Origin: Desulfobacula sp.
Lineage (GTDB): Bacteria > Desulfobacterota > Desulfobacteria > Desulfobacterales > Desulfobacteraceae
Length of the DNA stretch: 64,000 bases
NCBI RefSeq assembly: GCF_030145145.1
Contig: NZ_JAQYWD010000005.1
Coordinates: forward strand, 112,280-176,279
Reading direction: 5' to 3'
Of the stretch, positions 45,592-55,073 are shown piece after piece. Position numbers and translations under genes: made by a program. Each line of letters opens with the position of its first letter. Position 1 is the stretch's first letter. The notes under the pieces were generated by a model that worked only from the letters and a program-made list of their open reading frames with translations, was not told the origin of the DNA and did no database searches.

Positions 45592-46752
45592 ATGGAAAAG
45601 AAACGAATCGATCATTACGAAGGATTTGAGCAGGGCCCCATTCGTCCGCCCAGTGAAGCAAACAGTTTGTTGATAAGATTGACACGAAATTGCCCCTGGA
45701 ATCACTGCACATTCTGCAGGGTGTATAAAAAAAGAAAGTTTTCTTTAAGGTCCGTTGAAAATATTATCAGAGATATTGATTTTCTGCATGATTATATCCA
45801 AAGAATTGGACAGAAGATTAAACCGGGTGTATTTGATGACTATGAGGGCATTAACACCGTTTACAACGGTTTTAAGGAAAAAGACCGGGTGGCATTTAAT
45901 GCGGCCTTGAACTGGTATGCATCGGGTATGAAATCCATTTTTCTGCAGGATGCCAATTCTTTGATCATGAAACCCGATGACCTGGTGTTTGTGCTTGACC
46001 ATATTAAACGCTGTTTTCCAGCCGTAGACAGGATTACCTCCTATGCAAGAAGCCATACCATTGCCAGGATTAAGCAGGATGATCTGCAGCGGATGGCGGA
46101 TGCGGGATTAAACCGCGTTCATGTGGGCATGGAATCCGGATCTGATACGGTATTACAGAAGGTTAAAAAAGGCGCGACCAAAGCCATCCATATCAAGGCC
46201 GGCATAAAGGTGAAAAAAGCAGGCATGGAGTTGTCGGAATATGTCATGCCGGGTCTTGGTGGGATTGAGTATTCCATAGAACATGCCTTGGAAACGGCTG
46301 CTGCACTCAACAGCATTGACCCTGATTTTATCAGGATCAGGACCCTGGCAGTGACCAATAAAACCGTCCTTGCCCAGCAAGTTGAAACAGGTGAGTTTGA
46401 AAAACCCAGTGATGTTATGATGGCCAAAGAGTTGCGGCTGTTTCTCGAAAGCCTTGACGGGATCAATTCCTATATCAAAAGTGATCATATCCTGAACCTG
46501 TTTGAGACCATTAATGGAAAAATGCCCGGGGATAAAGAAAACATGATCAATGTTATCGACCGGTTTTTTGAACTTGAACCGGAACAACGGATTATATACC
46601 AGATCGGCAGACGTATGGGGTTTTTCCGGGGCCCTGATGACCTGGATGGCAGTCCCCACCTGTCCCGGGTAAAGAAGGCCTGTGATCTTTACGGCGTGAC
46701 GTCTGAAAATATTGATTTTGTGATTGATGAATTGATGAAGCGTTTTGTGTGA
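45592..46752 (+). CDS. Radical SAM protein
   Basis: 386 aa. Fe-S motif RNCPWNHCTFCRVYKKRKF (CxxxCxxC) near residue 38, then GMESGSDTVLQKVKKGATK and GLGGIEYSIEHALETA, typical of the B12-independent Elp3/MiaB-like TIM barrel group; no TRAM or B12 domain. Starts with IDHYEGFEQGPIRPPSEANS, common in a conserved uncharacterised family of anaerobes. Overlaps hemW by 8 bases. The 170 bp before it hold no gene I can support. Confidence 0.87.
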   Translation: MEKKRIDHYEGFEQGPIRPPSEANSLLIRLTRNCPWNHCTFCRVYKKRKFSLRSVENIIRDIDFLHDYIQRIGQKIKPGVFDDYEGINTVYNGFKEKDRVAFNAALNWYASGMKSIFLQDANSLIMKPDDLVFVLDHIKRCFPAVDRITSYARSHTIARIKQDDLQRMADAGLNRVHVGMESGSDTVLQKVKKGATKAIHIKAGIKVKKAGMELSEYVMPGLGGIEYSIEHALETAAALNSIDPDFIRIRTLAVTNKTVLAQQVETGEFEKPSDVMMAKELRLFLESLDGINSYIKSDHILNLFETINGKMPGDKENMINVIDRFFELEPEQRIIYQIGRRMGFFRGPDDLDGSPHLSRVKKACDLYGVTSENIDFVIDELMKRFV

Positions 46753-47887
46753 TCACACCTCTATTTATATCCATATCCCTTTTTGTGTTAAAAAATGTGT
46801 GTATTGTGATTTTTATTCAAGGACAGATCTTTCCCTGATTCCCGATTATGTAACTGCCCTTCAATGGGAGATGGAAAACCGGTCCGGTTTAAAGGGCGAG
46901 ATTAACACCGTGTATTTTGGTGGCGGTACCCCTTCACTTCTTCAAATAAACGAGGTTGCATCGCTGTTAAAGACCATTGATGCCCATTTTTCTGTCGCCC
47001 GGGATGTTGAAGTCACCCTTGAAGTGAATCCGGGAACGGTTGATTTGAGATACCTGAAAGCGTTAAAAGATATTGGCATCAACCGGCTCAGTATAGGGGT
47101 CCAGTCCCTGAAGGATGATAAACTTAAATTTCTGGGAAGAATCCATACGGCCGGCCAGGCAGCGGGCATCGTTGAGGATGCCGGAAAAGCAGGGTTTGAT
47201 GATGTCAGCATGGATTTGATTTACGGCCTTCCCTTTGAAACAGAACGCACATGGCTGGAAGACTTGACCGCCGCGGTAAGGATGATGCCGTCCCACCTGT
47301 CTTGCTATATGCTCACCATTGAGCCCGGCACTCCCCTGGAAAAACAATCGAGAAAGGGCTTGATACAACCCCTTGACCATCAGGTCATGTCTGCCCTGTT
47401 TAAAACAACTGTTCAATTTTTAGATGCAAGTCATTATGAGCATTACGAGATTTCTAATTTTTCCCGGGGCAGTCAAAATCGGTCAAAACACAATTCAAAA
47501 TACTGGGAGATGATGCCGTACTATGGATTTGGGGCTGCCGCACACGCGTATGACGGGCGAACAAGATCCTGGAATTATAAAAGTATTCATACCTATATAA
47601 AGCGGATAGCCGCCGGCAGACTTCCCGTCGAAGACCGGGAAATCCTTACCCTGGAACAGAAAATGATGGAGATGATCATGCTCCGACTGCGTACCCGGGA
47701 AGGCCTGGATCTGAAAAAATTTCAGGCCCTGTTTCAGGTGTCCTTTAAAGATCAGTTTAAAGTGATCCTGGCATCCATCCTTGACGCATCCTTTGGGGTC
47801 ATTAAATCGGACAGGCTTGCCCTCACCCTGGACGGGAAGTGTCATCTGAACGGCATTGTCGAGGCATTTGCCAGGCACCTCTTTTAA
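46745..47887 (+). CDS. hemW: Radical SAM heme chaperone HemW
   Basis: 380 aa from TTG 46745. CVKKCVYCDFYS (CxxxCxxC plus the HemW-type YCDF), VYFGGGTPSLL, RLSIGVQSLKDD, and the C-terminal HemW domain (YWEMMPYYGFGAAAHAY). HemW was long annotated as oxygen-independent coproporphyrinogen oxidase, but it lacks that activity and carries heme into respiratory enzymes. The start codon and weak ribosome site suggest coupling to the radical SAM gene it overlaps by 8 bases. Confidence 0.9.
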   Translation: MCDHTSIYIHIPFCVKKCVYCDFYSRTDLSLIPDYVTALQWEMENRSGLKGEINTVYFGGGTPSLLQINEVASLLKTIDAHFSVARDVEVTLEVNPGTVDLRYLKALKDIGINRLSIGVQSLKDDKLKFLGRIHTAGQAAGIVEDAGKAGFDDVSMDLIYGLPFETERTWLEDLTAAVRMMPSHLSCYMLTIEPGTPLEKQSRKGLIQPLDHQVMSALFKTTVQFLDASHYEHYEISNFSRGSQNRSKHNSKYWEMMPYYGFGAAAHAYDGRTRSWNYKSIHTYIKRIAAGRLPVEDREILTLEQKMMEMIMLRLRTREGLDLKKFQALFQVSFKDQFKVILASILDASFGVIKSDRLALTLDGKCHLNGIVEAFARHLF

Positions 47888-49800
47888 GTTTTCCGCCGTA
47901 ACTGTCGGGTATCGCCCACCCGAATGGTCAGGTTGATGGTGTCAAAGTATTCGATTAAAGGAATGACAAATTTTCGGGATATCCCGGTCATTTCTTTAAA
48001 GTCAGGGGTGGTGATGGACTCATTCTCCTTGAGGAAGGCAATGAGCTTTTGCTCCAGGCTTGAGATGGTTCGGGCATCAAAGTAAAGGTCATCCTTTGTT
48101 TTGACAATGGATTTTTCATTGATCAGCATATAAAGAACATCTGTTGCCGTTTTTTTATCCAGATCCAGATCTTGGCAGATGGTCCGGAAAAAAGGCGGTG
48201 TCAGCCCGGATGCCTGATAAATTTTTTCAATTTTTTCTTTGACCTCATTTTGATCGACCTGGAGTGCCACTTCATGGGAAAATAATTTTATGATATTTTT
48301 GTCCAGAACAATGAGATTCTCCCGGGACAGTTTGGTAAACAGAAGCGTAAAAAATTTGGGGTCATCAATATATTGGAATTTGGATTTAAGCTCTTGCGTC
48401 GGCATGCCTTCCTTTAAGGGATTGTCGGCATGATAGGCCTCAAGTTTCTGGATGAGCTTTTCTTTAAACGTATCAAAAAAAGCGCCATTTACATAAATCT
48501 GCCTGTCTTTGTCGGTCTGGACAATCCGTTGTCTGGCCAGCAGTTTCTGTAAGGTTGCGGTGAGTTTTTTATCCGGGATATTGGTCATGACCCGGAGTTC
48601 TGAAAACGACAGGCCCTGGTATCCTTTTAGCGACAGAAAAAAAGAAATGGTCTGCTCATCATCGGCTGTCAAGAGATTTTCCAGTCCCTGAATAACCGCT
48701 TTGTCAAACAATTTGTGCTTTTGGGAGGCCGGGTTTAATATGGCACCGCCGCCAATTGTTCGTATGGGCGAGTAACTCCGGATGACATATCGGTCATCTT
48801 TGATACAGCAGACCGGGGACGCTAACCGGAACTGAACACAGGCATCATCTCCGGGTAACAACTCTTCCCGGTCCAGCAGTATCAAATACCCCAGGATTTC
48901 ACTGGTTCCGGAATGAAATCTTATCCTTGTCCTGTTTTTAGCCGGTTTCCCATTGCTCTTTAAAAAATGGAAGTGGGCATCTACCATGTAGCTTTCAATC
49001 AGTGCCCCGGGGCTGGACAGGATATCGCCGCGACTGATGGACTCTTTGTCCAGGCCCTGGAAATTAATAGCGGTTCGTGTACCGGCACCCGCGCTATCAA
49101 CCCCGGCACTGTGAACCTGGATACCCCTGACTTTGGAGACAATCTGCCTGGGATAGACCATGATGTCGTTCCCGACATGGACACTTCCTGAGGTCAGCGT
49201 TCCGGTAATCACCGTACCAAATCCTTTCATGGAAAAGACCCGGTCCACCGGCAGCCTGAAAATGGAAGAAAATTTTCTTTCGGGCAGGTTTTTACAGATG
49301 GTTTCAAGGGTTTCTATAAAATTATCAAGCCCTTCATTTGTGACAGCGGAGACCGGTATGACGGGCTTGCCTTCAAGAAACGTGTCCTGTACAAAATCAT
49401 GGATATCATCCAGGGCAAGCTCTAACAAGTCTTCATCCACCATGTCGATTTTGGTCAAGGCAATCATGCCATGCTCAATGCCCATGAGGTTGCAGATTTC
49501 CATATGCTCCCGGGTCTGGGGCATGACCCCCTCATCTGCGGCAATCACCATTGTGACCACATCAATGCCACTGGAACCGGCCACCATGTTTTTTACAAAT
49601 TTTTCATGGCCCGGCATGTCCACAATACCCACATGCTGTCCGTTGGGAAGATCCAGTGAGGCAAACCCCAGTTCAATGGTAATGCCCCGTTCTTTTTCTT
49701 CTTTGAGCCGGTCTGTTTCAATGCCTGTCAGCGCTTTGACCAGACTTGTTTTCCCATGGTCAACGTGTCCTGCTGTTCCTAAAATAATATTTTTTTCCAA
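47884..49800 (-). CDS. selB: Selenocysteine-specific elongation factor SelB
   Basis: 638 aa from TTG 49800, with AGGA about 11 bases before; the frame extends to 49911 through a low-quality tail with an ATG there, but the GTPase begins directly after the TTG ([20 protein letters not shown]). G2-G4 motifs: [32 protein letters not shown]. Domains II-III follow, then the four C-terminal winged-helix repeats that bind SECIS RNA. It delivers Sec-tRNA to UGA codons and explains how the HesB-like selenoprotein can be made. selA, selC and selD are not visible in the window. Confidence 0.95.
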   Translation of the reverse strand: MEKNIILGTAGHVDHGKTSLVKALTGIETDRLKEEKERGITIELGFASLDLPNGQHVGIVDMPGHEKFVKNMVAGSSGIDVVTMVIAADEGVMPQTREHMEICNLMGIEHGMIALTKIDMVDEDLLELALDDIHDFVQDTFLEGKPVIPVSAVTNEGLDNFIETLETICKNLPERKFSSIFRLPVDRVFSMKGFGTVITGTLTSGSVHVGNDIMVYPRQIVSKVRGIQVHSAGVDSAGAGTRTAINFQGLDKESISRGDILSSPGALIESYMVDAHFHFLKSNGKPAKNRTRIRFHSGTSEILGYLILLDREELLPGDDACVQFRLASPVCCIKDDRYVIRSYSPIRTIGGGAILNPASQKHKLFDKAVIQGLENLLTADDEQTISFFLSLKGYQGLSFSELRVMTNIPDKKLTATLQKLLARQRIVQTDKDRQIYVNGAFFDTFKEKLIQKLEAYHADNPLKEGMPTQELKSKFQYIDDPKFFTLLFTKLSRENLIVLDKNIIKLFSHEVALQVDQNEVKEKIEKIYQASGLTPPFFRTICQDLDLDKKTATDVLYMLINEKSIVKTKDDLYFDARTISSLEQKLIAFLKENESITTPDFKEMTGISRKFVIPLIEYFDTINLTIRVGDTRQLRRKT

Positions 49801-49820
49801 TGGTACAAAAATCCTAACGT

Positions 49821-49994
49821 TTATGGTTTGTCCTTTTTTCTGAAAAACGCCATGCCATAGGCCAGGCCCACCAGGATGAGTCCTGCGGCGACCCCATGGT
49901 AAATCCCCCACTCCGGCCTGAACAGCCGGATAAGGAGAATGCCGAATACAAGGCCTAAAATCAGCCGGACAACAAATATTAACAATGTATTCAT
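49821..49994 (-). CDS. Small membrane protein, 57 aa
   Basis: ATG 49994 gives a 57-residue protein with two hydrophobic helices (about 4-21 and 31-49), an intervening loop [11 protein letters not shown] and a basic C-terminus. The longer reading to 50105 has no support. It lies 20 bp upstream of selB in the same direction, so it may be co-transcribed. Function unknown. Confidence 0.65.
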   Translation of the reverse strand: MNTLLIFVVRLILGLVFGILLIRLFRPEWGIYHGVAAGLILVGLAYGMAFFRKKDKP

Positions 49995-50089
49995 AAAAAA
50001 TCCTTCAATGAAATAGTGATACGCAGGAATAATAGTCAAACAAGGCTTCAAGGTCAATGTAAAATATAGGCCCTGGCATGAAAAAACTA

Positions 50090-50118
50090 TTGATAAACAA
50101 ACCAAGGTCTGATAATTA
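50090..50118 (+). promoter_or_regulatory. Sigma-70 promoter for tRNA-His
   Basis: TTGATA at 50090-50095, 17 bases, TAATTA at 50113-50118. It places the start about 10 bases before the tRNA. Confidence 0.5.
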
Positions 50119-50133
50119 AGGGAAGTTTTTTGT

Positions 50134-50210
50134 GGTGGGTGTAGCTCAGTTGGCAGAGCGCTAGGTTGTGGTCCTGGATGTCGAGGGTTCGAGCCCCTTC
50201 ACTCACCCCA
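50134..50210 (+). tRNA. tRNA-His (GTG)
   Basis: Full cloverleaf: acceptor GTGGGTG (50135-50141) pairs with CACTCAC (50200-50206); G at 50134 is the -1 guanosine typical of tRNA-His and faces C73 at 50207. D-arm TAGCTCAGTTGGCAGAG, anticodon GTG at 50168-50170, T-loop GGTTCGAGCC, encoded CCA at 50208-50210. Confidence 0.97.
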
Positions 50211-50235
50211 TTTTTTTTAAAGATCCATCATCAAT

Positions 50236-50272
50236 ACCCGGAATTCAATTGCTTTGAGTGACGGGTTTTTTT
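50236..50272 (+). terminator. Terminator after tRNA-His
   Basis: ACCCG at 50236-50240 pairs with CGGGT at 50262-50266, followed by seven T. The stem is short and the loop long, so the call is modest. It ends 20 bases before the cyclophilin start. Confidence 0.5.
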
Positions 50273-50291
50273 GTTTAAGGAGACCGCCAAA

Positions 50292-50918
50292 ATGAAGACG
50301 TCCAAAAAACTGCTTGTCATGTCAATTTTTTTATGTGCATTGTTCCTGCCCGGTCTGTCGTTCGCTGAAGACCTCAAGGCGGGGGTATACGCGCAATTTG
50401 ATACGAATAAAGGCCGGATTCTTGCGGTCCTGTATTATGAACGGGTTCCCCTTACCGTTATTAATTTTGTCGGACTGGCCGAAGGGACCCTTGCCTCCAG
50501 CCAGGGACCGTCCAAAAAATATTATGACGGGCTGGTCTTTCACCGGGTGATCAAGGATTTTATGATTCAGGGCGGCGATCCCACCGGAACCGGCCGGGGC
50601 GGCCCGGGATACCGATTCCCGGATGAGTTTGTCAGGGGGTTAACCCATGATTCACCCGGTATCCTTTCCATGGCCAATGCCGGGCCCGGCACCAATGGCA
50701 GCCAGTTTTTTATTACCCATAAGGCCACCCCCTGGCTTGACAATAAACATACGGTTTTTGGACGGGTGGTAAACGGTCAGGACGTGGTAAATAAAATTCA
50801 AAAAGGTGACAGGATTAATACCTTGACCATTCTCAGGATCGGCGAATCGGCCAGGGCGTTTAAGGCTGATCAGGCAAGCTTTGATGCGGCAGTAACGAAA
50901 ATTAAAACAGGCCAGTAG
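50292..50918 (+). CDS. Periplasmic cyclophilin-type peptidyl-prolyl isomerase
   Basis: 208 aa from ATG 50292, behind AAGGAG at 9 bases. Signal peptide ending near residue 25 (LPGLSFAED). Cyclophilin core: [30 protein letters not shown] with the catalytic Arg, [42 protein letters not shown]. Folds proline-containing envelope proteins. Monocistronic between tRNA-His and mtgA. Confidence 0.95.
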   Translation: MKTSKKLLVMSIFLCALFLPGLSFAEDLKAGVYAQFDTNKGRILAVLYYERVPLTVINFVGLAEGTLASSQGPSKKYYDGLVFHRVIKDFMIQGGDPTGTGRGGPGYRFPDEFVRGLTHDSPGILSMANAGPGTNGSQFFITHKATPWLDNKHTVFGRVVNGQDVVNKIQKGDRINTLTILRIGESARAFKADQASFDAAVTKIKTGQ

Positions 50919-50929
50919 ACCCCTTTCGT

Positions 50930-51631
50930 TTACAGCAGCGGCATCCGGTGAAGGTCTTCCATGATCCGCTTCTGACGCGCTTTCAGGTACGGGGTAGGGC
51001 GCTTGACCGACCACTTGTGCGGATTCGGCAAAACAGCTGTCATTAATGCCGCCTGGCCAGGCGTGAGGTGTTTGGCGCTTTTTGAATAGTATTTTTGAGC
51101 GGCCGCTTCGGCGCCGGTAACGCCGGTTCCCCAATCCACTGTATTTAAATACATCTCAAGGATTCGCTCTTTGTCCCAGAACAGTTCAATCAGGATCGTG
51201 TAATACACCTCTGCCAGTTTCCTGAACACACTTTTGCTGGACAACAAAAATACGCTTCTGGCAGTCTGCATGCTGATGGTACTGGCCCCCCTGAGTCTTT
51301 TATGGTGGATTAAATTGTTTAAAACATTTTTTATTTCCTTGAAATCAAATCCGTTATGGGATAAAAACCGCTGGTCTTCAGCAGCAATGACGGCTCTCCT
51401 CAGATGAGGTGACAGGGTTTCAATGTCTTTCCACTTATAGCTGGGACGATTGTGGGGACGGTTTTCAATAACCGATTCTGTCCATTCCCATACCACATTC
51501 GGAGTGAATGGCGGGTTGATAAATTTGAGTGCCAGAACCTGAGCGATCGTAAAACAGAACAGTCCTAGAAGGACTTTAACCATTGTCCTCCGGATCCACG
51601 CGCGGATTCGTTTTATTTTATTTGCCTTCAT
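50930..51631 (-). CDS. mtgA: Monofunctional peptidoglycan glycosyltransferase
   Basis: 233 aa with one N-terminal transmembrane helix (about 16-35). GT51 motifs are complete: AAEDQRFLSHNGFD (catalytic Glu), RGASTISMQTARS, ELFWDKERILEMYLNTV (second Glu), and AAAQKYYSKSAKHLTPGQAALM. Polymerises lipid II glycan without transpeptidase activity. Convergent with the cyclophilin gene. Confidence 0.95.
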   Translation of the reverse strand: MKANKIKRIRAWIRRTMVKVLLGLFCFTIAQVLALKFINPPFTPNVVWEWTESVIENRPHNRPSYKWKDIETLSPHLRRAVIAAEDQRFLSHNGFDFKEIKNVLNNLIHHKRLRGASTISMQTARSVFLLSSKSVFRKLAEVYYTILIELFWDKERILEMYLNTVDWGTGVTGAEAAAQKYYSKSAKHLTPGQAALMTAVLPNPHKWSVKRPTPYLKARQKRIMEDLHRMPLL

Positions 51632-51730
51632 TTTACCTGGGTTCTACTTTTAAACCCGATTGTTGTCAATTCCAAAACAGGACTTATGATAGAAACACGG
51701 ACCTAAATTAAATTCCTTATTTTTTGATGA

Positions 51731-51865
51731 TTTCAGACGGAAGGTTCAATCCATGGGACAGATATTCTCAATAACAGAAGACCACGATATGCCGAAGGCC
51801 GGGGTGCAAACCTGACCATTGACTTTAATGAGGGTGAATATGTGTTTATGATATTAAAGATGTGA
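51731..51865 (+). pseudogene. C-terminal remnant of a decayed gene
   Basis: Between stop codons, 44 codons read like a genuine protein end (SIHGTDILNNRRPRYAEGRG, then NLTIDFNEGEYVFMIL). There is no start codon and no ribosome site, and the TGA triplet at 51728 closes the frame upstream. I do not recognise the family. The rest of the 369-bp gap (51632-52000) holds nothing else evident. Confidence 0.4.
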
Positions 51866-52000
51866 GAACCCTGTTGTGGTAACATTTTTATTGACAAGAA
51901 GTAATTTTTTAATTTAGTAAACCACAATTGCAGTTCCAATACGGGGTTGATCAATCCGCCTGTCTGTAGATCTGCTGAACACTTGCGCAAAAGGAAATAC

Positions 52001-52906
52001 ATGCAGGAAATTCTGATAAAATTATCCCCTATTTTTCTTCTTTTCGGACTGGGTATCGTTCTTAGAAAAGTTCGATTTGTGGATACCGTCGATGCCGAAT
52101 TCCTGCTCAGGCTGGTATTTTTTGTTACCCTGCCTGCCCTGGTGCTTTTAAGGCTTTCCCAAACCCCACTCACCTGGGATAAGATTTATCTGCCACTGAT
52201 TAATATAGCCATCAATTTGTGCTGCATGGCGGCTACGCTGATGGTTCCCCGGTTTGCTGAAATTCCGCGCAAGACCCTGGGTGCCATGCTGGTCAGCACC
52301 ATGATTGCCAATAACGTTTTCATGTTTCCCTTCATCATGGTTGGATTTGGTGACGCCGGATTTGCTGATGCCGTGCTGTTTGATTTCGGCAACGGGTTAA
52401 CCACGGCGACCATCACCTATCTAATGGCGTTCAAATATGGGGCAACGCCTGTCCGATCGACTGCCATGATGATTAAATTGATGCAATCACCCCTGTTCTG
52501 GGCGTTTGCCATTGCCATCGGGATGAGCCTGTTCTCCCTGGGCCTGCCGAATTACCTTGCGCCTTTCCTGGAAAATGTCGGCCAGATGACCAGCCCGCTG
52601 ATCCTTATTGCTCTGGGCATTTTTTTCCGGCCGCAATTTGCCGATTTGAAACTGGTTTCCCTGACCATTTTCATACGTGTTGGATTGGGCCTGGCTGTCG
52701 GGGTTGGTCTGGCAACCTTGCTGGGGCTCACCGGCCAGACCTTTTCCGTGGTGCTGATCTGTTCCGCTGCGCCTGTCGGGTTTATGGCACTGACATTCAG
52801 CGCCATCGCCCAGCTGGACAAGGAATTTACCTCAAAGGTTGTTTCGATTTCCATTCTACTGGGCATTCTCTATGTGCCATTGTTAATGTTCCTGGTGGGG
52901 AGTTGA
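52001..52906 (+). CDS. AEC family transporter (auxin efflux carrier type)
   Basis: 301 aa from ATG 52001, which has AAGGA six bases before; a start at 51947 would add a charged, unconserved stretch. Ten hydrophobic helices in two five-helix repeats, with the family segments LSPIFLLFGLGIVLRK and AAPVGFMALTFSAIAQLD. Such carriers move organic acids such as malate or malonate. Single gene. Confidence 0.88.
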   Translation: MQEILIKLSPIFLLFGLGIVLRKVRFVDTVDAEFLLRLVFFVTLPALVLLRLSQTPLTWDKIYLPLINIAINLCCMAATLMVPRFAEIPRKTLGAMLVSTMIANNVFMFPFIMVGFGDAGFADAVLFDFGNGLTTATITYLMAFKYGATPVRSTAMMIKLMQSPLFWAFAIAIGMSLFSLGLPNYLAPFLENVGQMTSPLILIALGIFFRPQFADLKLVSLTIFIRVGLGLAVGVGLATLLGLTGQTFSVVLICSAAPVGFMALTFSAIAQLDKEFTSKVVSISILLGILYVPLLMFLVGS

Positions 52907-53055
52907 CAGTGATCTTTTTTCGGACTGTCAAGTTGTATTTACCACACGGATTTGTTAATAATAAGGCGATTTAGCAGGTAAATATTGTTAAAATATAAGG
53001 ATATTTACAAAACCGCCACTGCAAGTTATTTTTAACTTTTAAAAAGGAGTCGGAT

Positions 53056-54237
53056 ATGTTTGACCATGTTTTGAAAAAAAGTGTATTTGGGCTGGTCTTG
53101 ATAATTTTATTGCTGTGCATGGGAGGTATTGGCTTTGCAAAGGATATAATTATCGGAGGAGCCCTCAGCTCCACAGGGGTTCAAGCACCATTGGATGATC
53201 CGGGATTAAGAGGGGCCCAGGTTGCCGTAAAGGCGATCAATGATGCCGGTGGATTACTGGGGAAACGGTTGGTCTTCATCAATCTGGATGGGAAAAGTGA
53301 TCCGGTCAATGTCGGCAATATTGCGGTTCAGTTAATCGATAAGGGCGCTGCCTTATTTATTGCGCCCTGTGATTTTGATTTTGGAGGGCCGGCTGGCCGG
53401 GAAGCCCAGAAAGCAGGAATTGTCGGCGTTTCTACGTGCGCATCAGATCCATTATACAGTTCCTGGTCCCTTGGCGACAAACAATTTACCCTGTCCATGT
53501 GGAATACCACCATGGGGGCGACTGCAGCGGAATATGCCTTTAATGAGCGGGGGTGGAAAAATGCGTATGTGGTCACGGATCAATTTATTGCGTACACAAA
53601 AAGCCTGAGTAAATATTTTACGGCCCATTTTAAAGCCATTGGCGGAACAATATTAGGGGAAGAAAAATATACCCAGGGGGATCAAGATTTTTCAGCACAA
53701 CTGTCAAGGATAAAAGCACTGAAGACAAAACCGGATGTGATTTTTATTTCTTCCTATCAACCGGATCTGAGCACCATTATCCGCTCGCTTCGTGAGGTTG
53801 GTATTGATGCACCTGTCATGGGGGGTGATTCCTATGATGATCCCGGACTATTTGATGCATTAGGAAAAAAGTTTGGAAATGATATTTATTTTGTAACCCA
53901 TACCTGGATGGGACCGGAAGCACATCCGGATATGCCAAAATTTATCAGTTTGTATAAGGCATTCTACAATGAAGAACCAGATACCTCATTTGTCGCAACT
54001 GGATGGGATACGGTTATGTTAATGGCGGAAGCAGTTAAATTAGCAGGTACCACAGATGGTGCAGCAGTTGCTAAGGTGATGGAAACCCATGAATTTAATT
54101 TGTTAACCGGTAAACTGTCTTATAAATCTTCAGAAGAAGGCCATGCGCCTGACAAAGCCGCTGTACTCGTTCAATTGCAGGATGGCAAGCCGTCTTTCAT
54201 TGGATGGCGACGTCCGGCCAACCCACCGGCACCATAA
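53056..54237 (+). CDS. livK: Branched-chain-amino-acid-type ABC transporter, substrate-binding protein
   Basis: 393 aa. Ribosome site AAGGAG; signal peptide of about 31 residues ending GIGFAKD. Type I periplasmic-binding fold of the LivK/amide-binding class: IIGGALSSTGVQAPLDDPG, AVKAINDAGGLLGKRL and later VATGWDTVMLMAEAVKLAG. Relatives bind amino acids, amides, urea or aromatic acids. The following hydrolase suggests an amide-type ligand (inference). First gene of a five-gene transporter operon in order binding protein, two ATPases, two permeases. Confidence 0.9.
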   Translation: MFDHVLKKSVFGLVLIILLLCMGGIGFAKDIIIGGALSSTGVQAPLDDPGLRGAQVAVKAINDAGGLLGKRLVFINLDGKSDPVNVGNIAVQLIDKGAALFIAPCDFDFGGPAGREAQKAGIVGVSTCASDPLYSSWSLGDKQFTLSMWNTTMGATAAEYAFNERGWKNAYVVTDQFIAYTKSLSKYFTAHFKAIGGTILGEEKYTQGDQDFSAQLSRIKALKTKPDVIFISSYQPDLSTIIRSLREVGIDAPVMGGDSYDDPGLFDALGKKFGNDIYFVTHTWMGPEAHPDMPKFISLYKAFYNEEPDTSFVATGWDTVMLMAEAVKLAGTTDGAAVAKVMETHEFNLLTGKLSYKSSEEGHAPDKAAVLVQLQDGKPSFIGWRRPANPPAP

Positions 54238-54261
54238 GATTTATTGCGCGTTTATTTTTTT

Positions 54262-54289
54262 TTAAAGGGGATATCTTTATCCCCTTTAA
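54262..54289 (+). promoter_or_regulatory. Intercistronic stem-loop between livK and livG
   Basis: An 11-bp perfect stem (54262-54272 with 54279-54289) and a six-base loop, with no following T-run (a T-run precedes it). This placement after the binding-protein gene is common and usually protects its mRNA from 3' decay, raising its expression over the membrane components. Confidence 0.75.
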
Positions 54290-54326
54290 CGTTTGAAAAA
54301 AATTGTTCAAAAAGGTTGGGTGGGTT

Positions 54327-55073
54327 ATGAAAAATAAGATGTTAAGTGCAACCGGACTCTGTGTTGATTTTTTTGGATTACGTGCGCTTGATAATGTATC
54401 TTTAACAATCTCAAAGGGTGAAATTGTAGGGTTGATTGGCCCCAATGGTTCTGGTAAAACCACTTTTGTCAATGCGTTGACAGGTCAGGTGGCTGTTTCA
54501 GCCGGCCAGGTTACCTGTAATGGTCAAAATATCACGGGACTTCCTCCCCATAAAGTTGCTTACCACGGTATTGCACGTTCTTTTCAGATTGTTCGGTTGT
54601 TTGATGAATTAACGATTTCAGAAAACATAGAACTGGGAGCAATTGCCCAGGGGGTTTCCCGTAAGACGGCAAAAGACCGGGCCAATGAACTAATGATAAA
54701 ATTTGATTTGCAATCTTATTCTGATCAATTGGCGCATACCCTTAATTATGGCGATAAGCGAAGGGTTGAAATCAGCCGAGCTTTGGCCAGCCAACCCAAC
54801 TTTTTGCTATTAGATGAACCTGCTGCAGGAATGAATGAAGCCGAAAGTGATACGCTGCTGGAAATCTTGAACCAGCTGCCGCAAGACTATGACCTGGGCA
54901 TACTGATCATTGACCATGATATGAGTTTGATCATGCGCCTGTGTACGCGGCTGCATGTGATAGATTCGGGGAAAACAATCGGTGAGGGGGATGTGGAAAC
55001 GGTCCGCCGGTTGCCAAAAGTGATTGAGGCCTATTTAGGTTCAAGTGCGGATTCGGAGGAAAAGGATGCTTAA
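54327..55073 (+). CDS. livG: ABC transporter ATP-binding protein LivG
   Basis: 248 aa from ATG 54327; an in-frame TTG at 54303 is less likely. Walker A GLIGPNGSGKTTFVNAL, Q-loop ARSFQIVRLFDELT, signature LNYGDKRRVEISRAL, Walker B FLLLDEPAAGMN, switch His LIIDHDMSL. LivG-type C-terminal extension. Overlaps livF by 8 bases. Confidence 0.92.
   Translation: MKNKMLSATGLCVDFFGLRALDNVSLTISKGEIVGLIGPNGSGKTTFVNALTGQVAVSAGQVTCNGQNITGLPPHKVAYHGIARSFQIVRLFDELTISENIELGAIAQGVSRKTAKDRANELMIKFDLQSYSDQLAHTLNYGDKRRVEISRALASQPNFLLLDEPAAGMNEAESDTLLEILNQLPQDYDLGILIIDHDMSLIMRLCTRLHVIDSGKTIGEGDVETVRRLPKVIEAYLGSSADSEEKDA

Noticed and set aside
46745..47887. Annotation as coproporphyrinogen III oxidase (HemN)
   Set aside because: The CxxxCxYCDF type and the C-terminal domain fit HemW, which lacks that activity.
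49160..49843. 227-codon plus-strand ORF opposite selB
   Set aside because: Ser/Thr/Met-rich antisense reading of the SelB GTPase domain; no ribosome site.
49800..49911. Longer SelB N-terminus from ATG 49911
   Set aside because: The extra 37 residues are unlike any SelB, overlap the small membrane protein gene, and the GTPase begins right after TTG 49800.
51733..52173. 146-codon minus-strand ORF near the AEC transporter
   Set aside because: Overlaps the 5' part of the AEC gene antisense and has no recognisable protein features; the plus-strand remnant at 51731 reads better.
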